Of a stretch of DNA of 64,000 bases, positions 43,651-52,175 are shown piece by piece. The stretch is from NCBI GenBank assembly GCA_031459935.1, contig JAVKHN010000003.1:50796-114795 (forward strand), written 5' to 3'. The notes below the pieces were generated by a model. The model was not told where the DNA came from. It searched no databases and was given only the letters and a program-made list of their open reading frames with translations. A program made the position numbers and the translations under genes. The DNA comes from Sysuimicrobium calidum. GTDB taxonomy: Bacteria; Sysuimicrobiota; Sysuimicrobiia; Sysuimicrobiales; Sysuimicrobiaceae. Each line of letters starts with the position of its first letter. Within the stretch, counting starts at the first letter, position 1.

Positions 43651-44504
43651 CCGGACTGCACGAACACGAGGGCGCGCCACTCCGCCTGAGCCAGCATCTG
43701 ATCCAGCTGCAGGCCGAAGCGCTCAGCGCCTTCCAGGAGCTCCGGCACGTCCCCCTCCACCAACCCGGAGACGATGAAGATGCCGTTGCGCGTGAGGTGC
43801 GATGGAACCTCCGGGAGCACCGTGGCCGCCGCACCTGCGGAGATGTTCATCACCAGGACATCCACGCGTTCCCCGCTCCCCACGAGGAGATCTGCGCACC
43901 GCACCTCCACCTCCACGCGGTTGTGCCAGGCGTTCTCCGCGGCCACCGCGCACGCCACGGGGTCGTTGTCCACTGCCACCACCCGGCGGGCGCCCAGCTT
44001 TGCCGCGGCCACGGCCAGGATGCCGCTTCCCGTGCCCAGATCTAGCACCGTCTCTCCACCCCGCACGCAGGCCTCGAGGGCATGCAGGCAGAGCCGGGTG
44101 GAGGGGTGGAGCCCGGTCCCGAAGGCCATCCCCGGGTTCAGCACGAGCTCGATCTCCCCTTCTCCAAGCTCCGCCTCCTGCCAGGGTGGACGGATGAGGA
44201 ACCGGCCCACCCGGAAGGGGCGGAAGTGTGCTTTCCACGCCTCCGCCCACTCCGCCTCCGGGAGCTCCCGCACCTCGACCACCGCAGGCCCCGGATCGAG
44301 CCCGAAGTCCTGCAGTCCCAGCAGGTACCGGCGGATGGCCTCGATGTGGGCGGCCGCGGAGGTGCTTTCCGGAAGGTAGGCACGCAGCACCACCCCCTGC
44401 GCCGTCTCTTCCTCCACGTATCCCGAGCGGAGATCCAGCAGCCGGGCGCCCACCGCGTCCGCGGCCTCCCGGGAGGTGAGCACGCAGACCTCCAGCCACC
44501 TCAT
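43632..44504 (-). CDS. prmA: Ribosomal protein L11 methyltransferase
   Basis: A 290-aa class I methyltransferase. The N-terminal substrate-recognition domain is followed by the linker FRVGRFLIRPPW and PGMAFGTGLHPSTRLCL; the SAM-binding motif is VLDLGTGSGILAVAAAKLG and motif IV is VLVMNISAGAA (NI in place of the more usual NIL). The ATG overlaps the dnaJ stop as ATGA. Confidence 0.95.
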   Translation of the reverse strand: MRWLEVCVLTSREAADAVGARLLDLRSGYVEEETAQGVVLRAYLPESTSAAAHIEAIRRYLLGLQDFGLDPGPAVVEVRELPEAEWAEAWKAHFRPFRVGRFLIRPPWQEAELGEGEIELVLNPGMAFGTGLHPSTRLCLHALEACVRGGETVLDLGTGSGILAVAAAKLGARRVVAVDNDPVACAVAAENAWHNRVEVEVRCADLLVGSGERVDVLVMNISAGAAATVLPEVPSHLTRNGIFIVSGLVEGDVPELLEGAERFGLQLDQMLAQAEWRALVFVQSGCTGCS

Positions 44505-45592
44505 CGCAGGAGGTCCCGTACCCGCTTCCCCAGGGAAGGCGGCTTTCTGAGTCGTTCCCCGCGCAGCCGGGCGAACTCCAGGAGCAGCTGGCGCTCCCTG
44601 GGCTCCAAGGCCTTCGGGATCCGGACCTCGAACCGCACGTGCAGATCCCCCCGCCGGCCCTCCGAAGAGGGGAGCCCGTATCCCTTCAGGGTGAGCACCT
44701 CTCCCGGCTGGGTCCCCGGGGGGACCGTGACGGATTTGGGGCCGTCCAGGGTGGGTACTTCCACCTCATCCCCCAGAGCCGCCTGGGTCATGGAGAGGGG
44801 GACCGTGCAGTACAGATCGAGCCCGCGCCGCTCGAACACCGGATGCCGCGCCAAGTGCACGACCACGTAGAGGTCTCCCCGGGGGCCGCCGTGCCGGCCC
44901 GCTTCCCCTTCTCCTGCAAGCCGCAGCCAGGCACCCTCCTGTACCCCCGCTGGGACGTTCACCACGAGGTGCCGTCTGGCCTCCACCCGGCCGGTTCCCC
45001 CGCATCGCGTGCAGGGGTTCCGCAGGACCCGGCCGTGACCCGCGCACCGGCGACAGGTGGAGATCTGCGTGAAGGTCCCAAAGAGGGTACGCTGGGTGAA
45101 CCGGGTCTGCCCGCTGCCGCCGCAGGTGGGACATGTCACCCATCCCCCGCCCCGCTCCGCGCCGGTTCCAAAGCAGCCCGGGCAGGTCTCCTGCCGCGTC
45201 ACCTCGATGGTGCGTTCCGTCCCGTGGGCCGCCTCCTCCAGGGTGATCTCCAGGTCGTACCGGAGGTCCGCTCCCCGCTCGGGGATCGGCTCCTCCGCGG
45301 GGCCCGGCCGCATCCCGCCGAAGAAGGCCTCGACCAGGTCCTCGAAGGGAAACCCGAAGTCCCGGGGCGCCCGATCGAGCCCGCCGCGGCGCATGCGATC
45401 GTACTCGGCACGCTTCTGCGGGTCGCTCAGAATCTGGTACGCCTCGTTGATCTCCTTGAACCTCTCCTCTGCTTGCGGATCCCTGTTCACATCCGGGTGG
45501 TACTCCCGGGCGAGGCGACGGTACGCCCGGTGGATCTCTTCCTGCGATGCGTCCGGGGAGACGTTGAGGATCTCGTAGTAGTCCCGCGGCAT
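44501..45592 (-). CDS. dnaJ: Chaperone DnaJ
   Basis: A 363-aa type I Hsp40. J domain at 1-70 with the HPD motif in REYHPDVNRD; a short Gly/Phe-type region that is more Phe/Gly than Gly-rich; four CxxCxGxG zinc repeats (CPGCFGTG, CPTCGGSG, CRRCAGHG, CTRCGGTG) at about 140-205; then the substrate-binding beta domains. It partners DnaK, which is not in this window. 9 bp after hrcA. Confidence 0.96.
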   Translation of the reverse strand: MPRDYYEILNVSPDASQEEIHRAYRRLAREYHPDVNRDPQAEERFKEINEAYQILSDPQKRAEYDRMRRGGLDRAPRDFGFPFEDLVEAFFGGMRPGPAEEPIPERGADLRYDLEITLEEAAHGTERTIEVTRQETCPGCFGTGAERGGGWVTCPTCGGSGQTRFTQRTLFGTFTQISTCRRCAGHGRVLRNPCTRCGGTGRVEARRHLVVNVPAGVQEGAWLRLAGEGEAGRHGGPRGDLYVVVHLARHPVFERRGLDLYCTVPLSMTQAALGDEVEVPTLDGPKSVTVPPGTQPGEVLTLKGYGLPSSEGRRGDLHVRFEVRIPKALEPRERQLLLEFARLRGERLRKPPSLGKRVRDLLR

Positions 45593-45601
45593 GGCAGGAC
45601 G

Positions 45602-46645
45602 TCAGTGGGATCCCGCGGCACGACTGAGGACGGTGCCCAGGAGACGGGCGAGGACCCGCACCAGGGCGATCACCCGACCGTAGGGCATCCGCATGGGGCC
45701 CACCACGCCGATCACGCCCGCGGGCCGCTTCCCGACCCAGTAGGTGGCCGAGACCACGCTGCACCTCCACATCTGCGCCACAGGATTCTCCGGTCCAATG
45801 GTGACCCGCACCTCTTCCCCCAGCGGCCTGAGCAGGCTCCACACCACCTCCTCCCGGTCGAGGGCGGAGAGAACGGGCTGCGCCACCCGCACGTCCCGAA
45901 ACTCAGGCTGTTTGAGAATGTTGGAGTGCCCCTCCACGAACACCCGACCCGGCCCCCGCGCGTGGAGATACGCCTGCAGGGCTTCCTCGAACCGGCGCAG
46001 GAGGAGCATGAGGTCCGGCCGGTCCACCCGGACATGGGCGAGGGTACCCTCCCGGACCTCGCCCAGGGTCTTCCCCCGCAGGCCCTCGCTCAGGCACCGC
46101 GAGAGCTGCTCCAGCTCCCCGGGAGCGATCGGGGTTGGAAGCCGGAGGAGGGTCCCCTCGATGCTGCCCGCGTCCGTCACCACCACCACCGCCACCCGGT
46201 CCTCCGCGAAGGGCACGAAGTGCAGGTGCAAAAACCGCCGCTGGTCCATCGCGGCCACCGCCCCTACGGAGGGGTACTCCAGCAGGTGCGCCAGTTCGTG
46301 CGCGGCATGCTCCACGGCCCGCTCCGCCTCCTCCGCGACGCTCGATAGGGCACGCAGGATGCGGCGTCGCTCCTCCACGGGAACCTGTTCCTCCTGCACC
46401 ATGGTGTCCACGTACAGCCGGTACGCCCGTTCCGTGGGCACCCGGCCCGCGGAGGGATGCGGCTGATGGAGGTAGCCCATCTCCGTAAGGACCGCCATCT
46501 CGTTGCGGATGGTGGCCGCGCTCACATCCAGCCCGTACCGGCCCACGAGGGCTGCAGAACCCACCGGCTCGGCGGTGAGGATGTGCTCATGGACCACCGC
46601 CTGCAGGATGCGTTGCTTCCGAGGATCCAGCACCTCCACGGCCAT
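45602..46645 (-). CDS. hrcA: Heat-inducible transcription repressor HrcA
   Basis: A 347-aa repressor with an N-terminal winged helix (LDPRKQRILQAVVHEHI, GLDVSAATIRNEMAVLTEMGYL, PHPSAGRVPTERAYRLYVD) and a GAF-like C-terminal domain ending in VIGVVGPMRMPYGRVIALV. In other bacteria it binds CIRCE operators of groE and dnaK and senses GroEL. grpE and dnaK, usually between hrcA and dnaJ, are missing. No full CIRCE repeat is visible upstream. Confidence 0.95.
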   Translation of the reverse strand: MAVEVLDPRKQRILQAVVHEHILTAEPVGSAALVGRYGLDVSAATIRNEMAVLTEMGYLHQPHPSAGRVPTERAYRLYVDTMVQEEQVPVEERRRILRALSSVAEEAERAVEHAAHELAHLLEYPSVGAVAAMDQRRFLHLHFVPFAEDRVAVVVVTDAGSIEGTLLRLPTPIAPGELEQLSRCLSEGLRGKTLGEVREGTLAHVRVDRPDLMLLLRRFEEALQAYLHARGPGRVFVEGHSNILKQPEFRDVRVAQPVLSALDREEVVWSLLRPLGEEVRVTIGPENPVAQMWRCSVVSATYWVGKRPAGVIGVVGPMRMPYGRVIALVRVLARLLGTVLSRAAGSH

Positions 46646-46694
46646 GGTGTTTGAACCGCACTCCACCTTCGGCCCCGGATCAAACCCCATGCCC

Positions 46695-46724
46695 ACCGTA
46701 CCATCGGGACTCCCGCGCGGTCAA
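46695..46724 (-). promoter_or_regulatory. Putative hrcA promoter
   Basis: Minus-strand TTGACC (46719-46724), 18-bp spacer, TACGGT (46695-46700), about 50 bp before the hrcA ATG. The -35 lies within the small inverted repeat GTCAAATTGAC (46720-46730). No CIRCE element overlaps it. Confidence 0.4.
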
Positions 46725-46773
46725 TTTGACGCCCCCCGCAGAGGAGGACGCGGGGCCACGCATCCGGACCCCA

Positions 46774-48345
46774 CTACCCCGCGGGTGCGGCTCCCCGGCG
46801 CACCAGCCCCAGCACCCACCGGGCTTCCTCCGCGCGCAGGAGCAGACTGCTTCCGAGGTACACCCCGCCCGCGGTCCCCAGTGCGGCCGCGAGCCGGACG
46901 GTTTCCCCCACCAGGCCCGAACCCAGGGCATCCTTCAGAATCCCCATCACTCCCCAGGCCACAAGCCCCACGGCCGCCGCGCCCACAGCCGCCCGCAGGG
47001 CAGTCCGCCACACCCGGTCCGGTTCCAGGGTCTCCAACCGGCGCCGCAACAGCCACCACAGCACCCCCGCGTTCAGGGTGCTCACCACGGAGGTGGCGAG
47101 CGCGATCCCCACATGCCCCCACACCTGCATCAACAGCCAGTCCAGCAACGCGTTCAAGGGAATCATGCAGGCTCCCACTCGGAGCGGGGTCCGCATGTCA
47201 TGCAGGGCGTAGTAGGCCCGGGTGAGCACCACATAGCAGGAGACGGACACGAGCCCCGCCCCGTAGGCGGCCACGGCCCCGGACACCGCAGCGGTGGCCT
47301 GAGGCGTGAAGGCGAACCGCTCGAAGAGGACCCGCACCAGCACCTCCGGCACCGCCAAGTACAGGGCCGCCACGGGGGCCGCACACCACAGGGCGGCCCG
47401 CAGTCCCAGGGAGATGGTACGTCCGAGCGCCGCGAACTCCCCCTCCCCCGCCTGCCGGGAGAGGGTGGGGAAGAGGGCGGTGGCGATGGAGATGGCGAAG
47501 AATCCCACGGGAGCCTGTACCACCTCGTAGGCGTAGTCCAGCACGGCCACCGCGTTCACCGTCCCGTTGGGACGGAGGAAGGAGGCGAAGACGCGATCCA
47601 CGTAGGCGTTGAGCTCCACCACCGCGAGTCCCAGCATGGCGGGGAGCGCGAGCTGCACCACCTCCCGCACCGCGGGATGCCGCAATCCGAGGCTGATCCG
47701 GAACCGGAAGCCCGCCCGGCGGGCCGCGGGGAGCTGCACCAGGAACTGCGCCGCGGTTCCCAGAACCCACGCCAGCGCGAGCCCGTGGATCCCCAGCCTA
47801 GGCCCGAACCCAAGGGTGGCGCCGATGACGGTGAGGTTGAAGAGCAAGGGTGCGAAGGCGGGGACGGTGAAACGTTCGTGGGCCTGAAGGTAGCCGGTAA
47901 GGTAGAGGGCCAGAGCCAGGAACACCATGGCCACGAAGAGGATCCGGGTGAGGGAGACCGCCAGCGCGGTGGGGTGTGCACCGAACCCTGGAGCGGCCAG
48001 GGGGATGATCCAAGGCGCGAGGATCTGTCCCAGCAGTACCATACTCCCTCCGAGGATCAACACGAGACCCGTGAGGCGGGAGATTACCTCCGCCCGCTCC
48101 CGGTCGTCTCCCCGTAGACGGGTCAGGACCGGGATGAACACGACGCTGAGGGTGCCGCCCAGCAGCAGCCGCTGTACGAGGAAGGGGACGGAGTAGGCTA
48201 CCACGTAGGCGCCCTTGGCATCACCGGCACCGAATAGGGCCGCGACCACCACCTCCCGGACGATGCCGAGCAGACGGCTGGTGATCGCCGCCACCCCCAT
48301 GAGGGCCGCCGCCCGCACGAAGGAGCGGGGATGCGCATCCGTCAT
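46774..48345 (-). CDS. murJ: Lipid II flippase MurJ (MviN)
   Basis: A 523-aa polytopic protein of the MOP superfamily with about 14 membrane helices. The N-terminal family stretch AAITSRLLGIVREVVVAALFG and GDAKGAYVVAYSVPFLVQRLL are typical of MurJ, which flips lipid II for peptidoglycan synthesis. Start at 48345 gives the canonical N-terminus. It is divergent from rpsT with a 50-bp gap. Confidence 0.93.
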   Translation of the reverse strand: MTDAHPRSFVRAAALMGVAAITSRLLGIVREVVVAALFGAGDAKGAYVVAYSVPFLVQRLLLGGTLSVVFIPVLTRLRGDDRERAEVISRLTGLVLILGGSMVLLGQILAPWIIPLAAPGFGAHPTALAVSLTRILFVAMVFLALALYLTGYLQAHERFTVPAFAPLLFNLTVIGATLGFGPRLGIHGLALAWVLGTAAQFLVQLPAARRAGFRFRISLGLRHPAVREVVQLALPAMLGLAVVELNAYVDRVFASFLRPNGTVNAVAVLDYAYEVVQAPVGFFAISIATALFPTLSRQAGEGEFAALGRTISLGLRAALWCAAPVAALYLAVPEVLVRVLFERFAFTPQATAAVSGAVAAYGAGLVSVSCYVVLTRAYYALHDMRTPLRVGACMIPLNALLDWLLMQVWGHVGIALATSVVSTLNAGVLWWLLRRRLETLEPDRVWRTALRAAVGAAAVGLVAWGVMGILKDALGSGLVGETVRLAAALGTAGGVYLGSSLLLRAEEARWVLGLVRRGAAPAG

Positions 48346-48356
48346 CCCGACTATGG

Positions 48357-48362
48357 TACAAT
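48357..48362 (+). promoter_or_regulatory. Putative extended -10 of rpsT
   Basis: TATGGTACAAT: the TACAAT hexamer is preceded by TGG, giving an extended -10 (TGn). It lies 33 bp before the rpsT ATG, which has its own GGAGG ribosome site 7 bp upstream. No clear -35. Confidence 0.5.
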
Positions 48363-48395
48363 GCGCCCGAACAAGGAGGACGTGGAGGTCCTGGA

Positions 48396-48656
48396 ATGGC
48401 CAAGCGCACACCTTCGGCCCTGAAGCGGCAGCGCCAGACCCTGAAGCGCACCCTGCGCAACCGGGCCTGGAGATCCCGGATCAGGACCCTGATCAAGAAA
48501 GCCCGGGAGCTGGGGACCCCCGAAGCCGTACAGCAGGCGATCCGGGCCATCGACAAGGCCGCCGCGAAAGGCATCATCCACCGGAACACCGCGGCCCGCC
48601 GGAAGTCCCGGCTCATGCAGGCGGTCCAGAAGGCCCTCCGGGCCGCGGCCTCATGA
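48396..48656 (+). CDS. rpsT: 30S ribosomal protein S20
   Basis: An 86-aa basic protein with the S20 pattern: SALKRQRQTLKRTLRNRAWRS at the N-terminus and AIDKAAAKGIIHRNTAARRK in the middle, which bind 16S rRNA. Complete. Its end overlaps the convergent holA stop by 6 bp. Confidence 0.96.
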   Translation: MAKRTPSALKRQRQTLKRTLRNRAWRSRIRTLIKKARELGTPEAVQQAIRAIDKAAAKGIIHRNTAARRKSRLMQAVQKALRAAAS

Positions 48657-49631
48657 GACGGGAAGGCCGCGCATGCTCCGCGTCAACCGCACCACCAAGC
48701 GCTCCACCACCACCCGGGACGCAAGGCCCGTGCTCTTCAGCTGCCGGTCCGCCTCCACGAGCTCCTGGTAAACCGCCCCCAGGTCCACCCCCCGCATCCG
48801 ACGGAGCTGGGCCAGGTACCGCGGGTACAGCCAGGCGCGGTTGCCCAGGGCCAAGCGCACCTGCTCCGGCCGAGCACCCGGCCCCAGGGCTTCCGTAGCG
48901 AGCAGAGACCGGAAGTGTCCCGCGAGGAGCGCCACAAGAGCCACCGGGTTCTGGCTCGCCGCCAGCGCGTGCAGGAACTGGAGGGCACGGGGAGCGTCTC
49001 CCCGGGCCACCGCCTCCACGAGTTCAAAGACGGAGACCTCCCCTCCTTCCACCACCACCTCCCGCACGTCCTCCACCCGGATTTCTGCACGGTCCCCCGT
49101 GTATGCGGCCAGCTTCTCCAGCTCCATCACCATGCTCCGGAGGCCCCCACCCACCAGGGTCACCAGGGCATGGGCGGCTTCCCGGGAGAGGTGCTTCCTC
49201 AGCCCGCGGGCCCGCCGCTGGAGCAGGGGCACCAACGCCCCTGGCTCCAGCCGGTCGAAGACCCGCACCTCTGCCACCCTCTGAAGGACCACGGCCAGGC
49301 GGCGGCGCCGGTCCAGGGTGCGCGCGGTGAGCACGAGCACGCAGGGCGGCGCGCCCGATTCCAGGTAAGAAGCCAGGCGTTCCTGGGCGGGGGCGGAGAG
49401 ACGATCCACGTTCCGCACCACCACCACTCGGCACCCTCCGAAGAAGGGGAGGGTGTCGGCCCGAGCGAGGATCTCCTCGATGGGGATTTCCTGCGCGTCC
49501 AGCCGGTCCAGGTTGAGGGAGCGGACATCTGGCGGGAGGTGGCGGCGCACGATCTCCTCGACCGCCTCCTCCACCAGCCAGTCTTCCTCCCCCACCAGGA
49601 CCATCACCCGACGCGCGGTAGCTCCGCTCAT
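48651..49631 (-). CDS. holA: DNA polymerase III subunit delta
   Basis: A 326-aa clamp-loader subunit that opens the beta sliding clamp. The N-terminal region has VLVGEEDWLVEEAVEEIV and ADTLPFFGGCRVVVVRNVDRL; the C-terminal collar domain has VFELVEAVARGDAPRALQFLHAL and YLAQLRRMRG. Sequence is the divergent bacterial delta family (HolA), next to rpsT and comEC as in many Gram-positive-type genomes. The start overlaps the DUF3006 gene stop as ATGA. Confidence 0.93.
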   Translation of the reverse strand: MSGATARRVMVLVGEEDWLVEEAVEEIVRRHLPPDVRSLNLDRLDAQEIPIEEILARADTLPFFGGCRVVVVRNVDRLSAPAQERLASYLESGAPPCVLVLTARTLDRRRRLAVVLQRVAEVRVFDRLEPGALVPLLQRRARGLRKHLSREAAHALVTLVGGGLRSMVMELEKLAAYTGDRAEIRVEDVREVVVEGGEVSVFELVEAVARGDAPRALQFLHALAASQNPVALVALLAGHFRSLLATEALGPGARPEQVRLALGNRAWLYPRYLAQLRRMRGVDLGAVYQELVEADRQLKSTGLASRVVVERLVVRLTRSMRGLPVS

Positions 49632-49858
49632 GAACTCTCCTCAGATCGTCCCGTGACCCGTCGGCCCGCTCTCCGGTCCCGAGCCGTCCGCAGACGCACT
49701 GCGATCTCGATGTCACTCCCTTCCACGCTCCCGGGAGGCAGCACCGTCCGGGGCAGGAAGGCGGCGTTCCCGTCCTCCAGGAACACCACCGCCACCTCTT
49801 CCTCGATGCGGTCCACCACCCCGCGCCGTCTCACCTCGACCTCGTGGTTTCCACCCAT
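49628..49858 (-). CDS. DUF3006 family small protein
   Basis: A 76-aa protein starting GGNHEVEVRRRGVVDRIEEEVAVVFLEDG, matching the DUF3006 family whose members are small beta-rich proteins often encoded next to competence or metallo-beta-lactamase genes. Function unknown. It overlaps comEC by 28 bp and holA by 4 bp, so three genes are tightly coupled. The Arg/Glu-rich tail has no similarity. Confidence 0.78.
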   Translation of the reverse strand: MGGNHEVEVRRRGVVDRIEEEVAVVFLEDGNAAFLPRTVLPPGSVEGSDIEIAVRLRTARDRRAGRRVTGRSEESS

Positions 49859-52116
49859 AGGCGCCTCCCGTCGGTGATCACCGTCACCGCCCCGTCCTCG
49901 TCGGTCCGGTACATCCGAACCCCGAGTCGCACGTAACGCCGCAGGATCTGAGGGTGCGGGTGTCCGAAAGGGTTACGGGCTCCCACGGAGAGCACCGCAA
50001 TTCTGGGAGCGATCTCGCGGAGGAACTCCTCCGTGCTGCTGGTCCGACTGCCCTGGTGCGGGATCTTGAGCACGTCCGCCCGCAGGTCCTCGCCGGAGCG
50101 CACGAGTGCGGCTTCCGCGTTCTCCTCCACATCCCCGGGGAGCAGCACGCTCCGCTCCCGATACCGCAACCGGATCACCACGGAGTTCTCATTGACCGGC
50201 GAGCGCCCCCCGATGAACCGGTCCTCCGGCCACAGCACCCGCGCCACCACATCCTCCGAGATCCACACCGTCATGCCCCGCCGGGCCTGGCGGTACGCAA
50301 TCCCCCGCCTCCGCACCGCACGCAGAAACTCCTGGTAGGGCGGGGCCGGGTGCGGGTAGCCCGCGTCCACCACCGCCGATACGGCGAAGTTCTCCAACAG
50401 GGGGAGGAGTCCTGCCACGTGGTCTGCATGAGGATGGCTGAGGATGACCACCTCGACCCGCCGTACCCCTTCCCGTTCCAGGAACCGCACCAGGGCCCGC
50501 CCGTCGGGCCCACCGTCCACCACCAGGGTGCGCCCCCACGGTCCGCGCACCACGATGCTGTCCCCGCTCCCCACGTCCAGGAACACCACGCGCAGACGGG
50601 GGTCGGGCCGGAGCTCCTGAAACGCCTGCACGGCCACGCAGCCCGCTAGGAACACCGCCAAGCCCGTTACCACGGTCTCCCGCCGCAGGGGAGACCGCAG
50701 GCCTCGGGCAACGACGAGGAGGGCAAACCCGAGGATGGCGGCCCATTCGGAAGGCCTGGAGATCACGGTCACGGCACCGGGCAGTCGCGATGCCGCACGC
50801 GCCACGAAGACCACAAAGGCCACGAGGGGTTCCACGAACGCCGCGGCGAGCCATCCGAGCGGAGGCCACACCGCACCCAGGATCCCCACCGCCAGCCCCG
50901 CAGGCACCAGTACACCGACCGCGGGCAGGGCCACGAGGTTCGTCAGGGGCGCGAGGAGGGGAATTCTCCCAAAGTGCCAGAGCACCAGGGGGAGCACTGC
51001 GAGTTGGGCCCCCAGGGTGGCTCCCGCCAGGTTCCGCACGGGTCGGGGAAGGGGGGTCAACCGCTGTGCAAGGGGCGGTGCCAGGGTTATCAGGCCCCAG
51101 GTGGCCGCCACGGAGAGCTGGAACCCCACGTCCAGGGCCAGGGCGGGGTTCGCGGCCAGCAGCACCAGAACCGTCCACCCCAGCCCCGTGAGGGCATCCG
51201 GCTCCCGCCGCAGCAGCTCCGCGGCCACGGCCACCACGCTCATCCCCGCGGCCCGGGCCATGGAGGGTTCCCACCCCGCCACGAGCGCGAAAGCCAGCAC
51301 ACCCCCCAGGACGGTCAAAGCCCGGAACCACCGCGGCCCTCTCCGGAGCAGGGAGTGCAGCACCCCGGCCACCACGGCCAGCTGGGCACCGGACGCCACG
51401 AGCACGTGAGAGAGGCCCGCGTCCCGAAAGGCCCGCACAAGCCCCTCGTCCTCCACCTCCGTTCCCAGGACGAAGCTGGAGAGCACGGCTCCGTAGGGTT
51501 CCGGGAGGGAGTGGCGGTAGGCCTCCCGCAGCTTCTGGCGCGCCACCGCGGCCCACCGCAGCAGGCGGAATCCGGCGGCCCGGTCCACCTCCTCCACCCG
51601 CTCCGCGGCCAACCGGGCCCGTACCCGGAGCCGTGCGGCCCATGCTTCCGGTCCCGGCTCTCCGGGGTTGCGCGGGCCCCGGAGGGGATCCACCCTCCCC
51701 ACCACCCGGACCCGGTCTCCCACCTCCAGGGGGGGCAGGCGCCGCGCGCCCACCAGCAACCGGCCGCCCCGCACCTGCGGGAACTCCTCCGCCGCCTCCA
51801 CCGCCAGCACGAACCGTCCCGGCCCGAGCCGCGCGGCCACGAGCCCCGTGAACGCGGCGTGCCGGCCCACTAGGGATGCCGCATCCCAGGGAGCCGGGCT
51901 CGCGCTGTGGACCAGCGCGAGCCCGGCTCCGGCACAGCCCACCAGGAGCAGGGTGGCGATGGATCGGAGAAGGGGACGGGAGAGGAAGACGGGCACCCCA
52001 CCCAGGGCCATTCCCAGACCCATCACCAGGACGCCCTCGAGGGGGGGCCGGAGCGCGAAAGCTGCCCCGATCCCCACGGCGAAGGCAAGGCTCACCCACA
52101 CCGCTGGGCGCTGCAC
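49831..52116 (-). CDS. comEC: DNA uptake channel protein ComEC/Rec2
   Basis: A 761-aa membrane protein needed for natural transformation. N-terminal helices and an OB-like DUF4131 part (to about 170), the Competence membrane domain (about 200-470, including LVASGAQLAVVAGVLHSLLRRG), and a C-terminal metallo-beta-lactamase domain (about 515-750) with VFLDVGSGDSIVVRG, SHPHADHVAGLLPLL and KIPHQGSRTS. The GTG start has GGAGGGAACC just upstream. No other com gene is in the window. Suggests that the organism can take up DNA, or once could. Confidence 0.93.
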   Translation of the reverse strand: MQRPAVWVSLAFAVGIGAAFALRPPLEGVLVMGLGMALGGVPVFLSRPLLRSIATLLLVGCAGAGLALVHSASPAPWDAASLVGRHAAFTGLVAARLGPGRFVLAVEAAEEFPQVRGGRLLVGARRLPPLEVGDRVRVVGRVDPLRGPRNPGEPGPEAWAARLRVRARLAAERVEEVDRAAGFRLLRWAAVARQKLREAYRHSLPEPYGAVLSSFVLGTEVEDEGLVRAFRDAGLSHVLVASGAQLAVVAGVLHSLLRRGPRWFRALTVLGGVLAFALVAGWEPSMARAAGMSVVAVAAELLRREPDALTGLGWTVLVLLAANPALALDVGFQLSVAATWGLITLAPPLAQRLTPLPRPVRNLAGATLGAQLAVLPLVLWHFGRIPLLAPLTNLVALPAVGVLVPAGLAVGILGAVWPPLGWLAAAFVEPLVAFVVFVARAASRLPGAVTVISRPSEWAAILGFALLVVARGLRSPLRRETVVTGLAVFLAGCVAVQAFQELRPDPRLRVVFLDVGSGDSIVVRGPWGRTLVVDGGPDGRALVRFLEREGVRRVEVVILSHPHADHVAGLLPLLENFAVSAVVDAGYPHPAPPYQEFLRAVRRRGIAYRQARRGMTVWISEDVVARVLWPEDRFIGGRSPVNENSVVIRLRYRERSVLLPGDVEENAEAALVRSGEDLRADVLKIPHQGSRTSSTEEFLREIAPRIAVLSVGARNPFGHPHPQILRRYVRLGVRMYRTDEDGAVTVITDGRRLWVETTRSR

Positions 52117-52175
52117 GGTTCCCTCCGCCCGAGGGAATCCGTGAAATCAACGTGGCATCCCGGGGATTTCCGAAG

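Noticed and set aside
46646..46773. CIRCE element upstream of hrcA
   Set aside because: No 9-bp inverted repeat with a 9-bp spacer; only a GAGTGC half-like match.
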